From the NCBI GenBank assembly GCA_021018815.1, contig JAITYX010000008.1:3036001-3100000 (forward strand): DNA of 64,000 bases, in the 5' to 3' direction. The translations under genes and the position numbers were made by a program. Below, piece after piece: positions 25,937 to 38,258 of the stretch (the stretch's first letter is position 1; each line of letters opens with the position of its first letter). The stretch comes from Talinum fruticosum (lineage: Eukaryota; Streptophyta; Magnoliopsida; Caryophyllales; Talinaceae). The notes beneath the pieces were generated by a model, which saw only the letters and a list, made by a program, of their open reading frames with translations, did not search any database and was not told where the DNA came from.

Positions 25937-26576
25937 TGCCTTATCCAATTATAAACTAACATGTATAATAAAAAAGATTGACCATATCTAAAGGTCTCAT
26001 TTTTCTTAAAGTGTAATGAACAAAATTTCAAACTTGATATTCTGTGATAGTTGATACCAACTATAGCATTTTGGAACCATGGAAGATGCTGGGTTAACGA
26101 CATAGTAAGTGCACAAAATTTTGCTGCTGTAGTAGCTAATTATATCACTCAGGACTTTTTGGTAGTAGTCTATTTCTGATACGTTAAATCAACGTTCCAA
26201 TCTTTTAGTAAGGATATCGAGCATCTTCTGATTTTAACGTTGTAAATTAAAGGTAAGGAGTCACAAAAGATAGTGCAAAAATATTTAAAAATTTATAAAA
26301 AGAGCAGTAGAGACAATAGGGAGTGTTCAGCAGTAGCAAGAGTTAGGTGTAAAGTGCACAAATTGTTAAGAAGTGTTCTTAAACTATGTAATTATTTGAT
26401 GAAGGTTTACGTATTAGAGTAAACACATAGCTTGTTTGATTGGATTGACTCATATTTATAAACCGAAAAAAAAAAAATTTTATTAATAGCATATGTATCA
26501 CTTATTTGGTATTATGAGAGTACTGCAGTTAAAAAATTATCTTATATTCATAAATATCACAAATCATATAATGATG

Positions 26577-26704
26577 GATAACATGTATTGTATTATCATT
26601 ACAGTATATCAAACATATGTATTATCTTATATGTATCACATATGTATCATAGTTACATTATAAGATAACATGTATTGTATTATCATTACAGTATATCAAA
26701 CATA
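26577..26704. repeat. 41-bp direct repeat, two copies 87 bp apart
   Basis: Identical copies at 26577-26617 and 26664-26704, each starting GATAACATGTATTGTATTAT and ending ATATCAAACATA. The 46 bp between them is a related AT-rich sequence with TATGTATCA motifs, so the whole may be a short, partly decayed tandem repeat. Confidence 0.9.
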
Positions 26705-28367
26705 AATAATATACTCATAAAAGATTGTAATGATGGATGTACGTGAATAAATGAGACGATAACATAAATAGAGTGACACACAAGCATGATATGATGTAAA
26801 TAATTTTTTTTTTTGGATAAAAGCATAATATGGTATATAATTATGGCATCGACATTGCACAAAATGCCCACTCCTAGCTAGGCCTTAGTTCCGCATGATC
26901 AGTGTTGCAATCTCCCTCCCAAGTATATGATCAGAATCTCATGATGTGTATAGATTTCGTCCGTCTTTGATGAAATTGTCTCATAAAAAGTTACTACGAT
27001 ATATACATCAGTTATAAAAATTTACAATCTGCTTTCTCACTTTCTTTAATCTATAATATCGGTATTTTATTGTAAAATGATATGAGAATATAATTAGAAG
27101 ATTCGTTTTGTACTCTCCCCACCCATCTCTCTAACCGTGAAAAAAAAGAAACCCAAAAGAAATAAACTTGTTATTTGATTGATAAGCAGTTGTTCTCATC
27201 TAAAATGAAAATAGAGACATTGAATCTCATAAAGAAGGCCTCAAAAGGACTTGTTGGTTTAGATAACTTGGTACATACATTTAATGAATGCCCTTTATTG
27301 TGAGATAATTTTGGACCCTCCAACACATGGTTGAGGAATGTGGAGCAAAATGCAGACAATCAGAAGTGTCGTGTGAGACACAACATCACCCTCTCATCTC
27401 ATCAATCCCCTTTTTCTAAGATAATTCGTGATTCATTAATCTTTAATTTTCCAACTTTTTTTGTCATAATTATGAACTTTATTCCATGAATATTATCCCC
27501 CAAATCTTGTGTACATAGTATGGATGGACATCCTTTAGTTTGATATTTATGGTCATAATTCCCTCCCCACTCCTAGCAATTGGTCCATGAATCATGGTAA
27601 TTAACTCGCTTCATAATCTTCTTAAACGAGGGGTTTTTTTGTCATATAGTAATGACGGGATCATAGTAATGAATCATGGGACAATTGAGCACAAATAATA
27701 CAAGGGTAATATTCAATAATTAATTCTTTCGAGTTGTATTGTATTTCACTAGTTTAGGAAGATAAATATGGGATGACGAAAGTAGTTGTTGACCATTGGC
27801 GACAAGTTTAATTTTATTATTAAATTCCAATTTGCTTTGCTTGTCATCATATTATTAAATCCAAGCATAAATAAATAATCTGTGTACAACTTCTCGATAT
27901 TTTCTACTTCTGGATGATGAAGAATGCCAAAATATGGCCCCCAAGAATACTGTGCAATAAGACACAGCAACAAACAGTCAAAGGGAAAATCTTTACATGT
28001 TTCATCTCTCTCTCTCTCTCTCTCTCCTGTTGCTGAGAAAACAAAGTAATCTTTTGGTTCAGAAAAGCACAAACAAGCTACTCAGTTTACTGTACATTCT
28101 TTAGGGGCCTGGAAAAAAGTTGCCCACTTCACCTTGCATTTTGCCCTTTTTGCAGCTGCTGAAACACACACCAGATTCTACGGATTTCTGATTAAGCTGC
28201 CTAATCAAGCCTCATAAAATTAGTGGGACCAAAGTGATCTGGTCTCTGATGCTAATCAACAAGACCTAAAAGTAGGTTAATGGTGACATTTAGGTGTGGA
28301 TTAATTTAAGTGTTTTTCATAACATTTATGGAAATCAATATTAGACTCTCTCTCTAACTGAGTAATG

Positions 28368-28624
28368 CTCCCTCCGTTTCACTAAATATGTCACTTTAAC
28401 AAACTTTTTTATTTGACAATATCGATCACTTTACGATTCCAAGTGACATATTAATTACTAGTTTACCGATTGTGATCAATAATTAGTTTTTTCATTGACT
28501 TTCTTCATTTCTAGTAAAACTTTGAAATAAATTGGTATTTTAATACAAATTTTGTTATGAATTTTGTATTTCCCTACTATTTCCTCACGACCCAAAAATG
28601 ACGAGTATTTTGAGATAAAGAGAG
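28368..28624. mobile_element. Stowaway-like MITE (copy B)
   Basis: Left terminus CTCCCTCCGTTTCACTAA, inverted right terminus CTCTCTTTATCTCAAAAT. It is 257 bp and of the same family as the copy at 12455-12708, with the same terminal block and shared internal motifs (ATGTCRCTTTAA, GACATATTAAT). The right flank is TA; the left flank is TG, so the target-site duplication is imperfect. Confidence 0.65.
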
Positions 28625-30998
28625 TAGTATTGATCGATCAAGGGGACATGGGTATTGAAAGAATTGTATGAAATTTGCAGCGAATTGAAAACAGAAAAGT
28701 GGTTTCTGTGTTTTACCAGAATCCCCAAGTGATGGCCAAACTTTGACATTGAAGAATATGACTATTTATAGTGAGAGGCTAAGAAGTGATGAGTGGCAGC
28801 TAACTGTAGAGAGGGAGTTGAAACATTCATATGAAACTACCAGATAACACAAGTTGCTCACTTTAGTGGAGGACCCATTCATCTCTCCAACTTTGTAAAC
28901 ATCAATCTGGGGGCGGCAAGTTAGTAAGATTTCACATCTTTTTGTTAATCAAGGGTTTAAGCAAAATCAGCCTTAGGTTCATAAACTAATTAGGTCAAAC
29001 ATACATTTTAACAAAGTCAATTACTCCTCTGCTGTTCATGATTCATATACTCCAGATTGGTCATAAGTTTGGTGGAACAGAAGCTATGGAATACAAGTCA
29101 AAAAAAGGGAGGAAAAACATCACATATCTTAGTATTGAACCTTAAAAACCATTACAGCTGAATTGGTTCGAGTTAAATATCAGCTCGTTGCAACCAGGGC
29201 CTATGCATTTCAGCGTTTGGCAGCCGAGCCTTGGTTTATTGATGACCGCTCTTTATAACGTGCTACTTTTAAAAAAAAAATTTATTATAATTTCTTACCG
29301 TTTCTAACTAAATCTCATTTCTTCTTACCGCTTACCCGGATAAACTCAAACCAACGTGCCTCAGATGACCTTCTCAAAAATACCCTTCCACCCACGGAAA
29401 GAGAAACTTTTCAACTCATACATTCAAAGAATAATGTATTATAAACAAACAAGTAAAAGTTGTTCTCATTTTCAAGTTTTGCAGCAATCAAAGTTCCAAG
29501 TTCCACGAGTGTATTCCATATCATGTAGCCCCCTTTTTTTTCTTCATATACTTGTGTTCGCCAAAGAAGTAATGTCCATAACCCATGTATGAAGAGTCCC
29601 CACAAGGCCAAGTTGGAGTAAAGAAAAGAAGTACACAAACACGAGTCTGGTGAAGGGATAGTGGTGGGTGACCATATATACCCCTTCAAGAACTTTCACA
29701 AGTGCTTAAAAACTTCAATCTTGAACCCAAAAATATACTAATGAAAATGCTCTTTGGGGTTTGTCAACCTTGATTGCTAATGATTCCACATCCTAATCAT
29801 TCCTAATCATCTTTCAAATGAGGAAAGATTAGCCTAACCACTATGTGATATTCCACTAATCACCCTCCCCCTAAACATCCCGGGGCCCCGCTTTCCTGAT
29901 TAGGAAGGGCTTCTTTCATAATGCAGCCTCTGAAATAAAAACAAATCGCGCTGCCGCCTTCTTCTTGCTTACTTAGGCTTCATCCAGGACCATAGAAATC
30001 CCACCAAATTGATCCCAAATGCCTAAAATATGCCCTGTCTTGGCATTTATGTATACATATACACTGTATGTTTACAGTAATAAAACTGCCCCCCTTAGAT
30101 TAAGTCTTTTCTTAAAGAATCTAAGCTAGAAGCTCTACAGAAGCTACCTAAACTTAACAATGATTAATTAATTAATTAATTTAATTGTACTTACCCGAAT
30201 GCATTTTTGCAGAATTATCTCGGAAAGAAAATCATTCCAGGACATTGATCAGCTCTGTACAAGTAGAAGCTCTAAAATAATCAGTTCCTCGGTTCACCCA
30301 CAGACATTTAGTTTATTTTATAGTTCACTTGTTTTTGTAAAAAAAAAAAAGGAAAAGGGACTATTCAGATTTTTCTGTCCTTTTTTAAGGTATCAGAGAG
30401 ATACTAAATCTGATGAATTTTCAAAGAACAGAACATGGATGTCAGAACCCTGAGATAAATGATTGAATCCATTAAACAAAGAATTAAGTGACCAGATCAA
30501 TGATTCAGAGCAATTAGTTTAATAAGCTGAACAAATTTGACAGAAGAACTCAGGAAAATATCAGGTACTGAGCATAAGATATGTATTATATAACTCAGCA
30601 TAAAGTGAAAAAAACAAAACAAAATTGAAATGAGAGAGACATGAACGAAAAGCTACCAAGGTGCAACAAAATTCTGCTTCTTCTTTGCTTGTTATAAGCA
30701 GCCAATGGAACAGTTACCTGAGGTCCTTGGGGAGAAGGAGAGGGGGAGAGAGAGGAGAGAGAAGACTTGGTCCTTGAACAAGAAAAACAAGGAAGGCATA
30801 ATGTACTTGAAAAATATCTTCCTCCAACCAAACTGTCTGTACTCTGTACACTCAATTCCAGCCTCATGGAACCCATATGACCCACCATTCCTCCTGATCA
30901 GAATAATAATCTCCTCTTTTTCCCTTTTTCTTTTTGGGTTTTTTGGGACCCCTGAAAACTTCCACATTCCCCCACAAAAACAAACTTTCATGCCCAAC

Positions 30999-32610
30999 CT
31001 ACCATGTCACAAACTGGGAATTCCCACTTGCTTCTTCCTCCACAGGAGCAGGAAGGTTAAGATCAATCAGAGGAGGAGGAGAACCCTGCCTCTGCTCGGG
31101 CTCGGGTTCCGGTTCCAGTGGTGGGGCTCGGGTGCTCGGTTTCTCCTCCGGCAACCCCACAGCCCTGCCGCCACCTCCCATCATGTGGGACCTCTTGTGA
31201 CCCCCAATGCCTGCCCTGACTTGAACACTTTGGGACAATATGGACACTTGTGACCCTTAATCTTCTTTGATCCTACTCCTTTCTTTGCATAATTGGTAGC
31301 CATTGCCTTAGAGGAAGTAATTTTTGGTGAATTGCTAGTATCCAAGCTGCTCTCACCATTTCTCCTATGAGTTATAATGTGACCCCCAAGAGCTTGGTGA
31401 GTCCTGAAGGTTTGATTGCATACCATACACTCAAATTTGCTCCTTTTTGTGGACTATGATTATTGTTGCTACTCTCATGATAATCTTGCTTGATCTTCTT
31501 GCTAGAATTCTCCTCAGATTCCGGGCTATCGAAACCAAACCCACCCCCATCCCTAACCCTCTTCTTAGACCCATCAGAGGAGTCCACTAACCCAGATCCA
31601 AATTCAGCCTTATGGTTCTTAGTTCCATAACTAGAATAATAGTAGTAGTTCTTGACAAAATACCCATCAACAGAATCATCAGATTCAAGCTCCTTAGCAC
31701 CATTTTCAAAGTAGCCAGAATCAGAATTATCCATTTCTTGAGCCACATTGAGTTTCTGAGCAAAACCCACTTGCTTAAACTTACTATTCATGGAGTTGAG
31801 ATCTTTTCTCTTACCGATTCCACCAACAGCATGGTTGGATGAAGATCCTCCTTCTAAGATGACAGAGTTATTGTCAGATGATTCAGCTGCGAAATTGAAG
31901 CAATTAGTTTTGTAGGCAGAGGAGGAATAGTCCCTAGAGAGCATCATCAAGCAGATTGCGACCTCCTCCTGTTCATGCTGATCAATCTCTGAGTTGTTAG
32001 AGAGAGAATCAACAACAGTGAGAGACCTGTACCTCGAATAAGAAGACCTGGTTTGGCGTTTTGAGGAGAAAGAATAATCAAGATTATTGTTGTTGTGGCC
32101 AGAGTGGCTCTCACTAGACCAAGAACGATCGTCTTCTTCTTCGTCCTTGAAGTTTCTCTCTCTCTCAGAATGGCTGCTCATATGCCCACAAAGCGCTTTC
32201 AGTGACTGAAACGCCTTCCCGCATTGCTTGCAAACTCTGATCTCCTGTGGGTTCTGGTTCTGATTCTGATTCTGATTCTGATTGTGATTATTTTTGGTGG
32301 TGAAGTTTGAATTATGATCCGCAGCCCTCCATGTCTTCTTGGGATTCTCTCTCAAGCCATACCCAGAATGCCCACCTCCATTTTTGTCTCTCTCTTCATC
32401 ATCGTCGTCGTCATCACCATGATCATGATCAAAATCAGCATCCAAGGTGGGAGCTTTGCTCTTCAGAAGGGCAGCCTGGGCCTTAGCTTTCTGGGCATTT
32501 GCGATCACATGAGACCTCATATGTCCACCTAAAGACTTCCCACTTGGGTATCTCTTGTTGCAGAGCTTGCACACATGCTTGAACTCCGCTCGATATCTCT
32601 CCTCCTCCAT
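30999..32610 (-). CDS. C2H2 zinc-finger protein with four fingers and C-terminal EAR motif, two frameshifts
   Basis: Single exon starting at ATG 32610. Finger 1 near residues 14-34 (CKLCNKRYPSGKSLGGHMRSH), finger 2 (CKQCGKAFQSLKALCGHMSSH), then a long Ser/Asn-rich linker with an acidic Asp run and an Asn-Gln repeat. The frame is lost at the T5 run 31444-31448 (A5 on the coding strand) just before finger 3 (CMVCNQTFRTHQALGGHIITH). It is lost again at C5 31201-31205, inside finger 4 (CPYCPKVFKSGQALG-GHKRSH). One extra base at each run joins all four fingers and the C-terminal DLNLPAP, an EAR-type repression motif, giving about 537 residues. QALGGH is the plant-specific ZAT signature. Such proteins are nuclear repressors, often stress-responsive. 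Both lesions fall in homopolymers within conserved fingers, which favours consensus error. Confidence 0.85.
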
Positions 32611-32757
32611 TTGGAATGCAATTCAATCGCACCCAGGAATGATTAATCAGTGAACAGAACTCACTCTCTGAGAAAATTGGAGGCTCTGCCTCTACATTTG
32701 TTGTTGGGTAAACACAACAGGTGTAGAGCGAGAGAAAGGGAGAACAGCAGATCGCAG

Positions 32758-32768
<11 letters not shown>

Positions 32769-32791
<23 letters not shown>
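32769..32791. repeat. (GA)n tract in the zinc-finger 5' leader
   Basis: GA run about 160 bp upstream of the ATG at 32610, reading as (CT)n on the coding strand. Further GA blocks lie at about 32860-32900. Confidence 0.85.
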
Positions 32792-32792
<1 letters not shown>

Positions 32793-32977
32793 CTCAAATC
32801 TGGTAAATGGGGTAGAACGGATCACGAAGTTTCATGCTTATTGACAGGTGATCAAAGGAGAGAGAGAGAGAGAATCAAAGTAGCAGAGAGAGAGAAGAGA
32901 TGTGACAGTTTTGTGAAAAAGTACAAAGATCCGACCCATGAAAAAGTGACCACATGAATTCCATTTCTCTTGGGAGC

Positions 32978-33006
32978 CTCAGGCTCAGGCTCAGGCTCAG
33001 GCTCAG
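32978..33006. repeat. CTCAGG hexanucleotide repeat
   Basis: Five CTCAGG-type units in tandem, about 370 bp upstream of the zinc-finger ATG. A pentuple AATCAA-like repeat follows at about 33076-33100. Confidence 0.9.
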
Positions 33007-34785
33007 CACAGGAATGGGAGCTGGGTTACCCTTCCAATTCAATCCCTTTCCTTTTAACTTATATCAGAACAGAAAATCAAAATCAAAATCAAAATCAAAT
33101 AAATTTATTTCTTTTTTTACTTTTTTGGAGAGAATTTATGATGAGGAGGGAGAAAAATCAGAGGTGTTTGTTTGGTAGGGAGAGAGAGAGATGGGTAGCT
33201 AAAAATGTTGGAGACGAACAGGCCCTTGGGAAGTAGTAGTAAATAGTAGTGTTGAAACTCAACCATGACTCTTTTTTTTTTTTTTTTTAAATTCTCTCTC
33301 TAAATTTTTATTTTTTTCTTTCTCTAGAATTTCATGCATGGAAAAATTGGTAGAACAAAAGCAAACAGAAAGAGCTACATAGGGGTTGCCACGTGGAATC
33401 CATTGAGGGTATTTCGATTCCTCTCATCAATGGTTAGGATTTTCTCTGCATTTTAGGTATAATATTATGTAATTTCCACCCCTCTTTTTTCCTTTTTAAC
33501 CAATCATGAAATTTGCCTTAAAATTTACTGCTTACCATTTTCTTTCTTTGGATTAAAATAAATTCCACATAAATTTATTGCTAACAATTTCTACCTCCAG
33601 AAATTATTTTTAAATATTTTATTGACATTTTCAAAGATACTTTAAAATCGTTGATTTTGTGAAGTTATTGATTTTTCTTTTCGTTTAAATCAAGTGAAAT
33701 CATTATGTCATTTGTGTGTGTTCGATGGAAGAGAGGACGGTTAGGCAATACAGATAAAGATTAAGCTAAAATTTAAAAGTATTGTAAAGTGTAGTACAAT
33801 AATAAGTTATAATATCATATAAATACGAGGATTTTGTTCCTCATTAAAAATATATAAAAGTTAATATAAATGGATTTGAATTCAAATCTTAATTTGCAAA
33901 TTTTTTTTTTTATTTTTTTTTTTGCAAATATGAGTAGATGACATTTGCACATATTGAGTTTTATCTTCCACCAATAGTGCCTAGTCTTGTCTCTAGCTCC
34001 CTAATTAAAAAAAAAATGAAAAAATGATACATTTATTTTTCCTGATAGAAAATAAAGAGAGTGGGTACAAATATTAAATCCGTTATTGTGTTTCCTCATT
34101 TTGACCCACATGAGGAAAGGGGAAATTTTTCTTTGTTTGTGCCTCATTTGTGAAACATTTTTATATTGCAATTTACTGCCCCTCATCTCCCACTTGGTAA
34201 CTGTTGTATTTATTTTACCCTTTGGTTAAATGCTGATGTTTGTGCAATATTTTTTTAATTTTTTTAATTTAATTTTTACTCAAATATAAAATTATTTGTG
34301 TCTCAAATAGAATGAGTCTGGATATCGAATATCACTCTTGCCAAAGAAGAGCTCTTTATTATTAATTCGATCACAACTTTATATTCGACAGCAGTAAGAA
34401 GATGACTCTAGTCTGCTAAAAGATTTGAATGTTTGATTTTTTTAAATCTAATTTTATCATTTTTTTGTTAAGTTGATTTTTACTTGTTTATCGCTGCTTT
34501 CAAGTCAACCTCGCCTACTTAATTAAAATTTTGTATATTTTAATAAATAATTCTTAAAATCGACCCAAAGACAACTAGAGGTCTATTTTTACACCCCCAC
34601 AAAAGAAATAAAAATGATGACTATCTCAGTTTCAACCCCTTGATCAATTTGAACAGCTAATAAATTCAGAAGCCATATCAACATTATATGATTATTATTT
34701 GTTTTCAATTGCATTGATCATATTGTGGGCCTTGTAAGTAAAAAGATGTCACCTTTCGGCTTTCAAAATGTGTTTTTTGGTATAA

Positions 34786-34794
<9 letters not shown>

Positions 34795-34838
<44 letters not shown>
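34795..34838. repeat. (TA)n microsatellite
   Basis: About 21 TA units. Confidence 0.95.
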
Positions 34839-34839
<1 letters not shown>

Positions 34840-35411
34840 ATTTATGCTTATTATATGTGTAAGTTACAATTGGGCTTTAGTCAATTGATATGCATGTATG
34901 ATAATTATTTCATAATTAACTAAATAGTAATTAAAAAATAATAAATCAAAACAACAATGATTTTAGGGATTTAATACAACAGATTCATCCTAGTTTTCTT
35001 CTTTTATGGTTATTTACTTTAGTAACGAAATAAATAAAATTAAATAATAACAAATAAAAAGAAATTAGTAGTTTTGATTGTGTATCAATGGCTAATTCGC
35101 GTTAGAACAACAAATAAAGTACATGATTCAATAAATTGGTCCACTACCCAAACGAGACCTATCAATTGTTAGTTTCTTTTTTTTTTTTTTTTTGAGATCC
35201 ACTAATTGTTAAAATTAAAATCAAAATTAAATTATGTCGAGATCAATTCATGGATTCTAACATGAAACAAACAAAAAAATATTTATGAAATCTTTAAAAT
35301 ATGACATCTTAAATACTTTCTATTATTTAATCATATTTATATAAATCCTTATATCTTCTTTCTCACAAAAAAGAATCCACGAATTTATAATGAAAGGATA
35401 CAGAAATGTGA

Positions 35412-35500
35412 CTGTTCATTAGCTCAATTGATAAAAATTTTTAAAAATTATTATTAAAAATTGAAGTTCGGATCTCATCTACGTTGATCCGTTCTGCTCA
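35412..35500 (+). mobile_element. tRNA-derived SINE-like head
   Basis: A-box-like TTAGCTCAATTGATAAAA and, about 33 bp on, B-box-like GAAGTTCGGATCTC. The spacing fits a tRNA-derived pol III promoter. A 3' tail was not defined. Confidence 0.35.
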
Positions 35501-38258
35501 TCGGCGGAAAAAAGAGGGAACAAATGATGAAATGAGATTGAAGAGGCATGTACATAGCCAAACTAGGTAGGCTACCTCATGAGTCATGACCCAAATGTGA
35601 TTGTTGAAAAGGGAGCTTAACTTGTTCCATGTGTCATATACTTAGTAGAAGTTAGAGGGCAAATTAGAAGAAGAGGTGAAAACACAAGCAAGTGTCGATG
35701 TTGGTAGCTTTCACTTCATTGAACCACTCAATTATATACCAATCCAACACCCATGACTATATCTTTGCATCACTCACTCCAAAGTTCTCCACGCCAAATC
35801 TCTTCATAATATCTTCTAGGATACCATTTTTTTAAAAAAAACTTTTATTGTTAGAGTACGTGTAATTTGGTATATTCAATTGAGAGATTTTGAACTAAAA
35901 TCTTGACTACTTGATACATTTTTTCAAGTCAAAGAAAGAAGAGGCTATATTAAATTTGTACAAATAAAATCACACGTGTCTTTAGATGTCCGAGATATAT
36001 GTATAATACTTATGAGTATATTTGTGTCTCAGACTCTACATAACAAATTGATAGGTCGAAAATGAGCAAGATAGGACGCAACTCTGTTGCTCGTCCTCTT
36101 GCTAAAGTGTGACTCTTGATTTCGAAGATATTAATTTAACAACCGTCTACTCCGCCGAGAGAAATAGGAAATATGCAAGGGAAGGTAATCTATTTTAGTT
36201 CTTAAACGGTATTCATTATCCAATGCGTGAAAACATGACAAACCTCATTCAACTATTTTCTCAATATTTATTTATTTTTTCTCCATCAAATAAATGAATG
36301 ATTCCCTTACCCTTTTGGCCAATTCCATCAATTATGTTTCTCATTTATTCATTTTTTACTTACAAATGAGATACAAAGATCAACACGGATATAAATTTCA
36401 ATCAAAATATCTGATAAACCAATTGAAGAAACACTGGTTTATGTTCATGAGCTCATACATAAATCACAATGAAAGGCAATTACTTTTCTCAAAAATGAAT
36501 TCTGAAATAATCTCTCTGTCGCCTCAACTTGACAAAACTCGTAGCCTTTTCTGGTGTGGGCTTATGATGTCACCCATGAAATCTTCTCCACTCTTCACAA
36601 GGCTCTCGGATATTGCCCTCTGTGTTTTTAGACTTTAGACTTTTCTTCGGGCCCTTTTTTCCTCGCGAGTTTGACGGGGGAACACTCAAAGTTGGCCAAT
36701 CTTCAACTTTGATATTTCGAGTTTAACCACTATATAACCTCAAGTTAAAGTCAATTCTTCCCTTCATAATATCGGTAAGTCATAGATAAAATCCAACATA
36801 AATACCTAAAAAACAAAGTACAGAGAGTCGGCTTATAAGAAAAATACAACTAAGTATAAAAGATACTTCTTCTAAATCACATAAAAAATGCAAATAAATG
36901 TTCATAAGAGTAAAATTCTTAAATTTCCTCTCAATTGCATATAACTCTTGACATTAATTTATTTCTTACTCAAACTTCTTATAATTCTTGTTATAGCATG
37001 AGTATCATCTCCTCTAAGACAAAGCCCTAACAACTTATCAATCTCTACATTTTCTCAAGCAATCACCGAAAAAGTAGGAGAATTATATTCGACACACTTG
37101 TTGTACTGTTTTGTTAGCAATAGAATTCACCCCTCTTATTAAATCCTAATCTTGTGTTCTGCCTCAACTAATTAGTACGATATTTATAAGCTCTTCATAA
37201 ATCATAAATATAGGTCGCATAGGAAGTATACCACCAGGTAATATAGAGGGCCAATTTCACTATTTTACAATGCCTCATCTATAAACGAATGATTAATCAC
37301 TAGTTTTACAAAATCTCATATTTTCCATAAGCAATGCCAAACGGTAAAAATAATTGTTCAAAATTGTTATTTTGAAAATTATAAACAAGGGAGTATTAGA
37401 TAAGAAAACTACAACATCATTTCAATATAGATCTCTTAGTGCTGGACAGATTGTCATCTTACAAAGCTAGTAGGTAATTGGCATCCTGTTAATTCAACAT
37501 TGATTCACCATTTTCTTTAAGGAAAAAAGAAGTCAACCTCACAGCATATACATGTTTAGTAGTGGAATCAAAGTGCCTTTAGCACATAAGTACTGAAGCT
37601 TCCTTAAGGTTCCGACCTTGGTATCATGGGCTCGAGTCCCATGTTTCATTGTTTAAGTCCGCTAATAAGCTCCGCTTGGTCAGCTTGCGGTTAGGTCTCT
37701 ATTGGACCTAGTCTAGTTTATATGCTCTCCTTTTCCCACCCGCTTATATGGCTCACTGTTAACCTTTGCAATATACATGATATTTTAATGGGTGGACACT
37801 TTTAACCTGTGTAATATACATTATATCCTGTGAGTGGACTACGTAACACGAAAAGGTAGTTCAATAAGGGCAAAACCTTTGAAATGAAGAAAAAAATTTG
37901 TGTACGTTGACTGTATTTTTTAGCATTTAGATAGCCCCAAAACGGACGGGGAATGTAAACCAAATAGAATAATTAAAAAGAGAAGCAGGTCAAACACCCT
38001 TTTAAAAATGAAAATTTCAAATTTATTAGCATAATCTGGGAAAAGGCCCGAATAACAAATTCAGATTCTGCACTAGATACACACCTCTGACTTGAGTACA
38101 TAACCGAAATATAACGGTAACTGCCGGCGTGACAGAAGATGAATGTATAAAAAGAATGAGTCAAGAAAAACGGAAAAAAGAGGAACAAACATATGGAAGT
38201 ATCAAATCGCCCTGAACTACTGCTAGGAAGCCAACAAAAGAATGTCTCTCACTTGGGT

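Larger units (their letters stand above)
20085..30990. other. 10.9-kb gene-free region
   Basis: No recognisable coding sequence on either strand. Contents: (TA)n at 20350-20415 and 21194-21255, a MITE-like element at 22690-23073, a moderately GC-rich stretch at about 23890-24180 without family similarity, (TA)n near 25900, a 41-bp duplication at 26577-26704, and a Stowaway-like MITE at 28368-28624. Known plant microRNA sequences were not noticed by eye, but that is not a test. Confidence 0.6.
33100..38255. other. 5.2-kb gene-free region
   Basis: AT-rich, with a (TA)n tract at 34795-34838, a SINE-like A/B-box pair at about 35415-35500, and no coding sequence I can recognise. The 114-codon frame at 36294-36638 has no family motif and is AT-rich like its surroundings. 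Confidence 0.6.

Noticed and set aside
36294..36638. 114-codon ATG frame
   Set aside because: No recognisable motif, AT-rich composition like the background, and no splice or promoter context.
37600..37680. GGCTCGAGTCCC resembling a pol III B box
   Set aside because: No A box at suitable spacing, so a SINE call was not justified.
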